From contig NW_017386041.1 in assembly GCF_000237925.1 (NCBI RefSeq), positions 310,001 through 374,000 on the forward strand: a stretch of 64,000 bases of DNA, read 5' to 3'. Position numbers and translations under genes: made by a program. The notes under the pieces are model-generated. The model was given only the letters and a program-made list of their open reading frames with translations, did no database searches and was not told the origin of the DNA. The stretch is from Schistosoma mansoni. Lineage: Eukaryota; Platyhelminthes; Trematoda; Strigeidida; Schistosomatidae. Positions 33,801-42,905 of this stretch are shown here, piece after piece; position 1 is the stretch's first letter; each line of letters opens with the position of its first letter.

Positions 33801-36090
33801 GCATTAAAGCTTATGTCAGTTCATGATGAAAAAAATAGATCTAATTCGTAATCCTAACGTTCAACTGTTAATCCTAATCATAGTTTCTTACACTAATATA
33901 TAACCCTAGTAAGTAGGTGGATATTCCAAGGTCATTTTAGCGTTGCCCAAAGGTCGTCCAAAAATTATTGTTCCACCAGCCAAACGATTTCGACTTGGAC
34001 CATTCTATTAACTCATCTTAATTTTGTTAAAGTCGAAAATCCAAATGCATAAGAACACACAAATATCACATGAAGGTTCATCGGTTCATTATGTTACGCT
34101 TTGAGATAGCAAAGACATTAGATTTATTTACTCTGAGATATTAATCCTAAAACATTAACATTATGACAGTCTCGGTGGTGACAAATGACAAAATTGGGGA
34201 TCCATATTTTATCCCACGACCACATATAGCCAAATTTTGATGAGTATTTATGTTCATGTAAAAACCATAACTCAGAACATATTGTTTCAAATCACAGTTT
34301 GTTATTCTATAATCTATTGATGTTAAAGTTATTATAAAACAATCTTATAAACTCAATCCACAGTTTTACCACAATCCAGTTTGTAAGCAAACTGTGGTGG
34401 CTGGTTTATGTCTACGAGCAATTTGTATGAACAGCGCAACAGGTAGTTCGTCACTTCAAAACCCAACCCAACCCAAATTTGGTTTAACCTATCGCGTAGT
34501 GTATCGATAATCATATTAGGTATGACCAAGTGTCTAGTACGAGAAACCTCTCCACCTAATAAGGAGCATAACGACTGAAATCACCAAATGCATACCAGTA
34601 CCAAAAGCTGTTAAATTCTCCCTCCTGTAGTTAGTTTTTAAAATATTATGGACTAAGATAAGGCTTTAGACTGTTGATTAGAAACCACGAATATCTATAA
34701 GAAATAATGTTATATAAACTTGCCTAAAACCAATCATTTTAAATGTATGAATCTCCATTTTACACAAATTCGGATCAATAACGAAGTAAACATTTTTGAC
34801 GAATGAATAAGCGAGATTAAAAACATATTTATTTATTTATTTGAACACATAAATATTGGTACAAGGGAGCACTGAATGCATATACACCACACAAATCACT
34901 TGATTTGTATGTGGGCTGTGATACTGTTCGGGTGCCCAAACCGAATCAGGTGGTTTTCTTAGGGAATCACTCCTCCAGCCTTTGACCTAAAGGTCAAATC
35001 CACGAGGCAGTGGAGCAATTTCAGGAGTTACAGTCCCATGGTAGACGGAGACAAACAATGGGTTCATACACCATTTGTTCCTTCAGAATCCTGGAGCCTA
35101 TGTGCACCATTGGTTTGGAATCAAGGTTTTTCAACTCCTTTAGGTGGATCCTCTATATCCACCAACCCGGTTAAAGAGCCGGATATTCGCTTTTCGTCCT
35201 CTCACTTTCGTAAACAACAGTAATGCCGCGAGAAGGAAGTGAGTAGGACTTTCCTGGCTGTGATCGTAGACGCGTGGCCGTGTCAGAGCATTTTGAAAGA
35301 GAGAGCAGATTCCCCATCTTCAGTCGTACGAGGGCATTCGGGGGCGTTTGGAAACAGGAAGCAAGAATCCGGCCAAATAATTAGAAAGTCACATTCGCTG
35401 GCAATTTTCTGATAGGTTATATCATTCTAGACATACATATTGCTTGAACGCTAATAATACTACTAAAACGTCCAAACTATTGTGGATAGGGTGAATTTTA
35501 AGACAAATATGAAATACTTAAGTGTCAATAGCCTGAACCATCTTAACTAATGCCTACAGATCAATATAATACCAGAGATTATGATTTTAAGTAACTAATA
35601 AGATAAATTGTACAACCAATCTTACAATATATACTAGAAGGTGAGAAAGCAACTTCATTAACAGCTTAACATGTAATAACAGACCATGTCTCAGTATTCT
35701 GTGTGCACTTACAAATATACTTTGGTGACTACACAACAAACTTTTTCGACACAACTTGATTAACACAAAGGACTAGGTAGTATGATATTGGTTAATATCT
35801 AGTGACAGGCTGGTGTAACAATTTGGAACTAGGAGCAATTCACATTTTAATGGAATCTATCGACTACAGTAATGATTAGAACAATTCAAATCATACGTCA
35901 AAAATAACAGAATCATTTAGATATTAATTTAAAACTTACTTTTACATTTATTTCCAAACAGAAGCCCATGACCACCTATTTGGTTAGGATAATTGATCAG
36001 ATCTGACGGCAACAAAGAACTACTTTCAAACAGATAATTCAGCTTGTTAGTCTCATCATTCGTCGAATCACATTTCTGGTTGACAATCAT
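18889..36090 (-). CDS. IPMK: Inositol polyphosphate multikinase (IPMK), 5 core exons, 404 aa
   Basis: IPMK phosphorylates inositol tris- and tetrakisphosphates in nucleus and cytoplasm. Exons in gene order: 36090-35940, 31765-31586, 28764-28592, 27620-27536, 19514-18889. All introns are GT-AG with agreeing phases (1,1,0,1). An in-frame TAA directly precedes the ATG. Domains: the N-lobe NQIGGHG motif (residues 36-42), then IYKPIQ and [10 protein letters not shown]; the family PxxxDxKxG signature as PSLCDLKMG (P126, D130, K132, G134); [24 protein letters not shown] and the SSLLL motif (238-242); the metal-binding IDF (D356); then [12 protein letters not shown]. The order and many residues follow vertebrate IPMK. 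Residues ~259-335 are a low-complexity insert of poly-Thr, poly-His and a duplicated segment. IDF is followed by TR where the family usually has AH. A possible extra exon lies at 30139-30008. The introns hold most of the transposons from 19.5 to 36 kb. Confidence 0.88.
19612..19863 (-). mobile_element. Hammerhead SINE, divergent copy
   Basis: Read on the minus strand: a tRNA-like box A (near 19740-19757), a decayed box B, then a hammerhead-like core (CTGACGA, short stem II, GAAAC, ATC) at about 19680-19620. The body at 19755-19860 matches the body of the 17574-18070 element. Stem I pairing is poor, so activity is doubtful. It lies in the 3'-most intron of IPMK in the sense orientation. Confidence 0.65.
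20066..20110 (+). ncRNA. Hammerhead ribozyme 1 of the dimer
   Basis: Stem I: atccag (20066-20071) with ttggat (20105-20110), one G-U pair. Core CTGACGA (20072-20078), stem II GTCC/GGAC, GAAA (20093-20096), two-pair stem III with a GCGC loop, cleavage triplet GTC ending at 20104. All core bases needed are present; sequence and shape match the schistosome SM-alpha hammerhead. Confidence 0.88.
20399..20443 (+). ncRNA. Hammerhead ribozyme 2 of the dimer
   Basis: Stem I: atccag (20399-20404) pairs fully with ctggat (20438-20443). Core CTGACGA (20405-20411), stem II GTTC/GGAC with one G-U pair, GAAA (20426-20429), stem III AC/GT with GCGC loop, GTC ending at 20437. The core is intact and very close to ribozyme 1. 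Confidence 0.88.
20965..21081 (-). mobile_element. ~520-bp retroposon (copy 6), 3'-end fragment
   Basis: Only the last ~115 bases of the family are present, so the copy is 5'-truncated, as expected when target-primed reverse transcription stops early. Confidence 0.75.
21212..21555 (-). mobile_element. RTE-clade LINE 3'-UTR fragment, divergent subfamily
   Basis: Begins with a variant of the RTE 3' tip (gtcagtcagctacaacgtag) and continues with a degraded 3' UTR. It lacks the (ACGT)n block of the copies at 2146 and 7480. No coding sequence remains. Confidence 0.5.
21724..23200 (+). mobile_element. RTE-clade LINE, 5'-truncated, long open RT frame, 9-bp target-site duplication
   Basis: One open frame runs from the truncation point to a TAA at 23188-23190, with RT landmarks in order: [82 protein letters not shown], and the C-terminal RWIGH-like [11 protein letters not shown] and [10 protein letters not shown] segments. 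The endonuclease is absent. The 3' end is a short run of gtaa-type repeats. It is flanked by gtattttcc at 21715-21723 and 23201-23209. The continuous ~490-codon frame and perfect duplication show a recent insertion into the last IPMK intron, antisense to the gene. Confidence 0.9.
23600..24680 (+). mobile_element. Ty3/gypsy LTR-retrotransposon fossil, integrase region
   Basis: A fossil pol fragment: the integrase zinc-binding region (about 23620-23830), the catalytic core (about 23900-24250) and downstream integrase sequence to about 24680. Protease, reverse transcriptase and LTRs were not seen here. It is broken in several places and looks old. It lies in the last IPMK intron on the opposite strand. 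Confidence 0.75.
24893..24957 (-). mobile_element. ~520-bp retroposon (copy 7), 65-bp 3' tip
   Basis: Only the last ~65 bases with the A/T-rich tail are present. It directly abuts the 3' UTR of the RTE fragment to its right, on the same strand. Confidence 0.7.
24958..25868 (-). mobile_element. RTE-clade LINE, 5'-truncated 3' half
   Basis: A 250-codon open frame (25833-25081) matches the C-terminal part of the family at 7480-10800: [12 protein letters not shown], then [52 protein letters not shown] and GWKKRRGGQ. The endonuclease and catalytic RT motifs are missing because of 5' truncation. The open frame indicates a young copy. 24958-25080 looks like its 3' UTR. Confidence 0.82.
26028..26162 (-). 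mobile_element. RTE-clade LINE 3' tip
   Basis: A 135-base copy of the extreme 3' UTR of the family at 7480-10800, including the ACGTAC-type block. Strong 5' truncation; nothing coding remains. Confidence 0.75.
26308..26833 (+). mobile_element. ~520-bp retroposon (copy 8)
   Basis: A full-length, well-preserved copy ending in an AAAT tail. It is flanked by aatttatatctga (26292-26304) and aatctatatccga (26834-26846), a 13-bp target-site duplication with two mismatches. A 78-codon sense open frame (26588-26824) is shared with copies 4 and 5. Confidence 0.87.
27183..27460. mobile_element. Hammerhead SINE with inverted ends
   Basis: Minus-strand reading: box A (around 27346-27363), box B (around 27301-27313), a hammerhead at 27300-27232, and the common 3' segment down to 27183. 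The core has CTGAGGA but GGAA for GAAA, so it is probably inactive. To the right (27365-27460) a second copy of the 3' segment runs in the plus orientation, so the element is a snap-back like those at 17574 and 18713. It lies within the last IPMK intron, just downstream (gene sense) of the exon 27620-27536. Confidence 0.72.
27826..28305 (+). mobile_element. ~520-bp retroposon (copy 9, internally deleted)
   Basis: The start and 3' tail of the family are present, with an internal loss of about 40 bases compared with copy 8. More diverged than copies 4, 5 and 8. It lies in an IPMK intron, antisense to the gene. Confidence 0.8.
28487..28545 (+). mobile_element. RTE-clade LINE 3' tip (family of 21724-23200)
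   Basis: Fifty-nine bases match the last codons (gctggtcggcggcctatgct) and the gtaa-type 3' terminal repeats of the LINE at 21724-23200. It ends 47 bases from the IPMK exon at 28592, close to that exon's donor. Confidence 0.75.
29196..29640 (+). repeat. Unclassified ~530-bp repeat, degraded copy
   Basis: Aligns in block order with 32007-32527 and 62632-63172 (shared motifs: cacttcccggt-like start, aagggacaa.tgcttgaggtcggtca, ctgaaggaaacac-like, gtacgacttcgcc). It is the most decayed of the three copies. No coding domain or Pol III box pair was recognised. Confidence 0.65.
30008..30139 (-). CDS. Candidate in-frame cassette exon of IPMK (44 codons)
   Basis: A 132-base stretch preceded by the acceptor TGTTTTAG is open in the one frame that joins the upstream exon (phase 1) and the next exon (phase 1), so it can be included or skipped without a frameshift. 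It would add QPDYCFTYG to SLKI between the N-lobe and the LYLGLKDLL segment of IPMK, where family members vary in length. Doubts: the donor is GTGATC, a weak site, and the peptide matches no IPMK I know. It could also be a chance open frame. Confidence 0.4.
30851..31372 (+). mobile_element. ~520-bp retroposon (copy 10)
   Basis: A full-length copy in an IPMK intron, antisense to the gene, with all blocks present and an A/T-rich tail. Flanking duplications were not clear. Confidence 0.85.
32007..32527 (+). repeat. Unclassified ~530-bp repeat, well-preserved copy
   Basis: Closely similar along its length to 62632-63172. GC-richer than its surroundings. Both copies show parallel short open frames on the minus strand (with [15 protein letters not shown]), but nothing recognisable as an enzyme. 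Probably a non-autonomous element or a piece of a larger one. It lies in the first IPMK intron. Confidence 0.75.
33391..33586 (+). repeat. Tandem duplication, two ~97-bp units
   Basis: Units start at 33391 and 33488 with gcacatacct and differ at a handful of positions. No coding sense was seen. It lies in the first IPMK intron. Confidence 0.9.
33587..34825. other. IPMK intron, unique non-coding
   Basis: AT-rich; no exon, RNA gene or known repeat recognised. Confidence 0.45.
34826..35348 (-). mobile_element. ~520-bp retroposon (copy 11)
   Basis: A full-length, moderately diverged copy in the first IPMK intron, in gene sense. The tail lies at 34826-34842. No clear target-site duplication. Confidence 0.82.
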
Positions 36091-36595
36091 TTAACTTTGT
36101 AGCATTACTAGCAACAAATATTAGTTATTAAGTGGATAATCCCGGCAAAAAAATATCACCTATTTAAGAAAGTCACTGGCTAAAGACTTCAGTGTTATTA
36201 TAAGAGCTAAGCTAGATAATTACGGACAAAATGACAGCCAAAATGTGCAAACGAACAGATTATGGTCTGACCTATGTACATAAGTACCTGTTACTTAGTC
36301 TGCGTTATAGGTGTCGAAAACCAGTAATTGGAAGCGCTAGTTAAGTTGATTGAACAACTGAACACTATTTTAGTCATTTAATACTTACGCACTACTAATT
36401 TTTATCCTTTTTGTTCATCTTAACTTTGGTAATTTTTTCTCTTTGTGTTATGAATTTTTACAACCTCAACCTAAGCACGTTTGTGAGGGGTTTAATGTTG
36501 TGCTGATGATAATTGAAGGTTAAATCCAACAAGATTGTGACGCAAATAAATAAGTGCTACGGCCCACATCACAACACAATATTTTGAGTTGTGCT
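36091..36595. other. IPMK 5' flank / intergenic
   Basis: Upstream of the IPMK start codon. It would hold the IPMK promoter and 5' UTR. No motif that I would defend was seen. Confidence 0.35.
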
Positions 36596-37262
36596 ACCTA
36601 GAGTAATGGATTATAAAGATCTAGAAGTCAAAACAAGCAACAACCTCGGAACTATGGGTAATTGCAGGGCCGTCTCTACCAAAGTCCTCAAGGTTATACA
36701 GGTCATTTGTAAGTAATTTCATTACTTGAACGACAAGTTTAGGGTACTATACTCGACTTTTGTGAGACCGCATTTGGAATATGGGATCCAAGCGGCGAGT
36801 CCTTGTTTCAAGTATGAAGTGGATATGCTGGAACGAGTTTAACGGCGAGAGACCAAGATGGCAAGTCTCTCTGGCTCATCATAAGAAGACAGGCAGACGC
36901 CCCAACTTATCTACATTATCTTACACAGGTTACTTGGTGACCTAATACTGCCTTACTGTGGACACAACGATTATTTTGGTATTGTCTTGTCCCTTCCTCT
37001 CATCTAGGATTGATTATGAGAGGATATTCTAAGAAGGCTTAAAAACCGAGATTAAATCGCTTACGCCTCGAGTTCCATTTCTCGGACGGAGTTGTGAATT
37101 ACTAGAATACTTTACCAGAACATGAAATATCAGCACTTACTACTGACACATTCAAGGAGAAACTGGACTTCTGCAGTACTACAGATTCTAGTGATTAGTA
37201 TAGGTTGATTGACCTCCTATCCCTCCTATTGAAGACTGAGAAACTGATATGAGCCTGAACTA
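36596..37262 (+). mobile_element. CR1-clade LINE, C-terminal RT fragment, decayed
   Basis: Translation with several frame changes gives the CR1 C-terminal pattern: YSTFVRPHLEYGIQAASPCF, then DMLERV, LRLEFHFSDGVVNY and TFKEKLDF. The 5' parts (endonuclease, catalytic RT core) are missing. This is an old, 5'-truncated copy. Confidence 0.75.
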
Positions 37263-37989
37263 ATTAGTGTTTAAAGACAATTTGATAGCCGTAGCTAGTA
37301 GTAGCACGAGATTTTGTCATCATCAAAACAGTCTAATGGTTTGCGTTTAGACCAAAAGTACTTTTTTGCTGGGTGGGTAGCATGTAGAGCATCGTGTATG
37401 AAGCTGGAAATTTCCAGGAGAAAAATAAAAGACGTCCGTGGGCCGAGTGGTCAGTGTGCGTATGAGACGTACTTATATCTAATAACAAAGGGAATCCGTA
37501 ATAATTGCCAATATCTCATGATTCAAAATAAAATGAATCCATAACCAAGAATACAAGTGCTAACACGAGGACTCCAACCCAAAACAGAATAACTCGAAAC
37601 TTGCGCAGTATCTTTGTTTAGTGTTCTGAAATAGCCAGCAGGTTCAAACAAAAGTGAGTCTTAATAGCAGGATCAAATGTGTTGACCCTTGATAATACTG
37701 CCTCTATAAGACCCACTTTTCCCCTAAAAGCTAGAAATGTCATAAAACCCAAGACCAAATTGGAAGCACTCCACTTAGACTTTTCATCAAAACGGCGTCT
37801 CATCTCCCAATCGATTGTTGTATTTCGTCTTCTTTTCTATGATCCGTATACCAAACATGTAGAATTCTCCACTGAAGTCCAGTGAGTTGACAGAGAACCC
37901 ACTATTTCCGTTTGTTTCTGTATGCTTTAATTCGTTGTGGCTCATCAATGAATAACATCCAGCAAGAAACCGAATCAACTCTTCTTTAG

Positions 37990-39460
37990 CAAAATGCGCG
38001 ATTCGTAGTAAATGCGAAATCCATTAATCTGGACGACACCGCGCGAAAAGCATTCTCCACAGTTAAGGAACTTATCGCAAATGCAACCATGCTGGCACAT
38101 CAGGACACTCGAGCGCCCATTAGTATCCCAGTACACGCATCCGACTCAGCAATCGGAGGAGTCTTACGACAATGGGTTAACTACTCCTGGCAACCCTTGA
38201 CATTTTTCTCGAGACGGTTGCTAGACACTGAATCGAGGTACAGCGCTTTCGGTAGGGAACTCCTAGCTATGTACTGTGCTGTACGGCATTTTCAACACTT
38301 TATTGAAAGCCGAGAATTCACCCTTTTTACTGATCATAAACCCCTTACTTTCTCTTTAAGTCCATCTTCAGACAAGTACTCATCTCGTGAGTCTCGACAT
38401 CTAGACTACATTTCGCAGTTTACTTCAGATATAAAACACATTTCTGGAACAAACAATGTAGTTGCAGACGCCTTGTCTCGTATAAGTTCCTTGAACAGTT
38501 TCCAAGGAATCGACCTTCTTAAACTCGCCCAGCTTCAAAAAGAAAACACTGATCTTCAGCACGAGTTATCCTCAACAACTCTTAAACTGCACAGTGGACA
38601 GATGGGAACGGGTAAGGAAACCTTACCATATGACACATCTACAGGTAGGGATCGCCCAACCGTGCCAAAACATTATCGACGCAACGTCTTCAATAAAATA
38701 CCAACCCAGCTGAGTAATTTACTACAGTGAAAATTGTAACTTCTGTAACAATTTGATCTTGCCTGTGAACGGGCATGTCTCATATAACAATCTGTTGCTT
38801 GAGAATAAATTATTATTATTATTAAAGCCTCACTACCTGCTTCGAACGTTTCACAGTGAACTGACACTCTTCCACTCGTTTTACTAGGTATTCGCAATGC
38901 AGTGAATGCTGACGTTAGATACACCGCAGCTCAACTCGTTTATGGAACGACACTTCGGCTTCCAGAAAAATTCGTCTATCCTTCATCCTCTTCAGTGGAC
39001 ATGGATCTGAACCCCTACACGAGCAGGCTTACAAACGCAATGCGTTCAGTCAAACCTGTCTCCACTCGACCACAATCAACCACAATCTTCCAACCTGACT
39101 TACGATATAGTACACATGTCTTCGTACGTCGAGACTCATATCGACTACCCCTGGAATCAGCAAACGAAGGACCCTTCAAATGTCTTCAGCGTGAACCCAA
39201 GTACAATATAGTCGATAAGAACGGCACTAACGATAGCATCAGAATCAATTGAATCAAAGCAGAGTATTTAGAAAGAAATCCTATCCATGTCGATTTTTCT
39301 TCGCTACATTCGAACGACACGGCTTCTACACACATAATACACCACCCAACAGCCAACACGCATATCGATACTTCGGAAGTATCTAAAACTAAAGTAGAAA
39401 CAACGCCTTCTGGAAGAGTAAGATTTCCAGAACATTTAAATGATTACTGCACATAAGACA
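37990..39460 (+). mobile_element. Ty3/gypsy LTR-retrotransposon fossil, RNase H to integrase end
   Basis: A fossil with the RNase H region (about 38090-38480), the start of integrase, and its C-terminal part (about 38900-39430). A CR1-clade 3' tail sits inside it at 38693-38826, a younger insertion. A purine-rich tract and a probable 3' LTR follow at about 39960. The 5' half is absent. It is broken in several places, but long readable stretches suggest middle age. Confidence 0.78.
38693..38826 (+). mobile_element. CR1-clade LINE 3' tail inserted in the gypsy fossil
   Basis: Interrupts the integrase part of the fossil. It ends in an (ATT)n tail, and its 3' UTR resembles 46740-46850 (shared blocks around gatcttgc and ttgagaat). 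Extreme 5' truncation. Confidence 0.65.
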
Positions 39461-39967
39461 CCAGTTAACCTTTAGCCTTATCTCGATTTTCCTTTGTATT
39501 ATATATGATAAAAGTTTTAATATGCTTATAATTATATATTTGTTCGAAAAATGTTTTTGCTAATATGTGTATATTTAATTCTTTTCCTCAAAAAAACCGA
39601 AAACAAATTTTTTTAATCGCTTTTACGCTGTCTCAGGTGTATGAGTTTATTTACCTTTTTCGCTCGCTTTGTTTTTACGTGAGTACAAGTGTATTTCGAC
39701 ATGCACCTACATATTTTTTCATTTCCATGACGGATGGAAAAGTCGATAAAAAGAACGATGAAGTTTACGAGGAACCGAAATTCTCATTTCACTTTGTTTC
39801 CCCAGTACTATGTTGTACTTCATGGCCCCTTATAGTAAGGAAAGACGACCAGACGCTGTTAAACATAGCAATCTACCAGAAGACTGTTTATCAACGACAA
39901 ACTCGTTGGGGTTTAAACTTTTGGCTGGCCACGTCGTAGGGTTATCACTATTCCACTAGAGGGGGAG

Positions 39968-40309
39968 TGATCTTTAGCAGTAAATAAATCCCCAAAATTA
40001 ATAGCTCTGTAAGTGTTCGACATTGGATGTTGACCACATTACTTTAAATGGACTTACCTAGCTGAAGGTGCTCGGTTATGAATCCACAGCAGATCACGAG
40101 TGGGAACTCTCTGATCAACTTCTCCCTCGACCGCTGGACTGATTAGATCAGTCGATCCATGATATATTGACAACCTATCAAATATATCTTCGAATTTCCT
40201 CGCTTCTGTCTTTTGATTTCACTTGGTGGGTACGATTCATAATAGGTGTTACTGGTTAAAGCGTTGTCAAACTCCGAATACCAGCGGCACTACTTGTGTA
40301 TTATTGCAC
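39968..40309 (+). repeat. Probable gypsy 3' LTR (ends uncertain)
   Basis: Begins with TG right after a purine-rich tract (agagggggag) of the kind that primes plus-strand synthesis. Its first ~90 bases recur at 63915-64000 with substitutions. The right end is a guess from a CA dinucleotide. No matching 5' LTR was found. Confidence 0.5.
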
Positions 40310-41029
40310 TTTTGAAGAAACCTGAAATGGTTTCTTCACAACACTTGTACGCATAAGATGTTTGTGAATAATAATAAGCCAAGACTGAGAGAATAAGAGG
40401 GGTAACGAGGATGATAATATGAGAGATAGGAAGTAGTTACTGATTTGAAGCAATGATGATAGTGGTAATTTGTGAAACATTCATCAGACAGCTAGTTCAA
40501 GAGACGGTTGGTAATCCATGAGTGAGTACGTAATTGTCAAATCTCCTCGTAGAGCTCTTTAATGAGGGCGCTGTGGTCACTTCAGCTGAGAGAAAACTCC
40601 AAATAGAGCCAACTCTTAGTAAGAAAAAATGAGACCATGCCTGGATGTTCGCTCTCTGATGTGCAGTCTTTCAAGGGTTGCGACCATGGGCGAGGTGATG
40701 GTGTTCCGGTAATATCCTTTCGTTAGGGTGACTTGGCTTACTTATTATGTTGTAGCCCATTATGGAACATCTCTTATCTTCAGGCGACTTAAAGAGGATG
40801 ATATCAGGTTTTGAAGTATGTCCTTGTACGGTTTATATTGTAGATCTATCACTACTTGGTTGCCCATTATTGTTATGGTCTAAAAGATTTACACCCCTTT
40901 TGAAGGGAGGGGACGCAATGACATTGTGCACTTCGAGGTGAGGCCATGTGTACGTTTTAAAGTGTTAGGAACAAATCTGGTATGATTCTCTCGAGCTATC
41001 TAGGCATCAAACTGAGAGTTGTGTTAGCC

Positions 41030-41560
41030 TAGGTCCCATCACCCATACAGTTTTAGTTGGTGTCTAAAACCACCGTGGTTACAAGCCTCAATCAGAATGC
41101 TCGACAGAAATATATTTAACCTACTGTCTATTACCCACTCCTCTATTGTTGTAAGGTTCTTTAGAAGCTCAGGCGAATCCTTTTTGCTTTTTATGGACCT
41201 CTAGATATTTGCTTCGTGTGTGTATATCAGTACTCCCGAGCTAATCTCATTCAACAGATAGTCAATAAAGATCAAGACCAGAAATGGACCCGAAATCGTT
41301 CTTTGTGAAACCCTCGATATTAAGACCTTTCAACTAGCGTGTACTCTATTTACACTAGTACGGAACATTTTGTTCACCAGGTAGTTTCTGATTCAGAATA
41401 AAAGTGGATCAGCAAAACTCATCTTTGGAACGTTTGCTGTTAGAAATGCACGAGTTACTGTATCGATGGATTTTGCGAAACCGAGAATTGTTACATGAAA
41501 TGGTTTCTTACGATCTCAGATTGTCGTCTAGCTTCTACATCCTACGAGCAAATTAGACGC
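41030..41560 (-). mobile_element. CR1-clade LINE, RT palm fragment, decayed
   Basis: Minus-strand frames give a CR1-like RT core: GFAKSIDTV, then IRNYLVNKMFRTSVNRVH, SGPFLVLIFIDYLLNEISSG and LTTIEEWVIDSRLN, with stops between. The catalytic YADD is lost. It may belong with the endonuclease part at 42906-44270, separated by other sequence. Confidence 0.65.
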
Positions 41561-42839
41561 ACGGGACCTGCCTTTCCAGAACCCTTGTTAGTTTTCTTGG
41601 AAGACAGTTTTATTCATGTATGGTAAACAAATATCCTACACTATACCCTTCCTAATGCCTATACTCTGATTCGTAACCTACACTTTACTATATAGTCAAT
41701 AAAAACATTGCATCGAAGCCTTACCCACAGTCCATAATTTGTCACTGTCTGATAATCTTGTAACGTGGTACTTATAGAAATAGTGTTTCCCAACAGGATG
41801 TGAAACACAGAGCATTGTGTGAAGTATGATATGTATCCAAAAAATAAGCGTAAATGAGCCTAACATCACAAAAGGAGGGAGGGTGGAGTTACTGACCAGC
41901 GAGCACTGATGGTGAGGGCGATGATTTCAATCCACCCGTGTTTGTGGGACAGAACATTTTGTTTGTATCAGGCTCTTTATGGATGAGAACAAGTCAATCA
42001 ATCTGCGATATTGAGATTGTTCTCCTACACTCACCATTCAGACTCATGTTCGTAATTTTTGTGCTGGATTAACTATTCTACTAAGACAACCTTTAACATG
42101 CTAACTCGGACTTTTACATAAAAACTGTGTGGCAGGCATAGGATGATGAAAAAAACAGACTGTAAAGGATATGGTTGCTATTTTACTCAACACTCTATTC
42201 TCTATATGCACTCTCTGTTCTTCCTCATTCCAACCTTGACTTCCCTCCTTCATTGGAACCTACTCCACCTTGATAAATATCACAACTCATTGTTCTTTAT
42301 TACTGCATTCTCTCCTCTGGAGCCCCTAATCACAGTTCGCTCTTGCAACATGAGCTAGTATCAATTTAATCTAATAATTTATCGTACCTCCGTCTGTTCC
42401 ACTAATAAATGTTAAGCATTGGTTATCGCTCATATCCAAATGCCTTGCTGCTCCTCGGTTTCTTTTTCTTTTCTTTTTTTTCTCTTCAGAATCTTGCTCT
42501 GAGGGTGAAGCTATGTAACTTCTGACATCTGGAACAAGCTCGACGAACGCGCTTTCCCAAGGTCATAGTTCGAACCAGGCGCTCCACAAGCCTACTTTAC
42601 AACAACTATAGACTTAAAAAGCTGCATTGCATAAATACTTAGCACAACCGAAACTCTAATACACTTTTTGTCGAGATTGGATCTGGTATGTAACGTGGAC
42701 GCCATGCCCCTTTGGAAACTATTCTTATGAAAACACATTATATCTGAACGAATGAACTGCTATCAACTTTTATAGATTATAATTACTAAACAACCTTGCT
42801 TGGGATGCATACTGTGAACCAGTATATGTTGCAACTTGT

Positions 42840-42905
42840 AGATCATACCTGTAAAAATGGCGTGTACCTGCTATTGCAGAAATATATTATTATTATTATT
42901 GTGTA
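42840..42905 (+). mobile_element. CR1-type 3' tail with (ATT)n
   Basis: A short plus-strand tail ending in ATT repeats, abutting the minus-strand CR1 relic; it appears to have inserted there. Confidence 0.45.
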
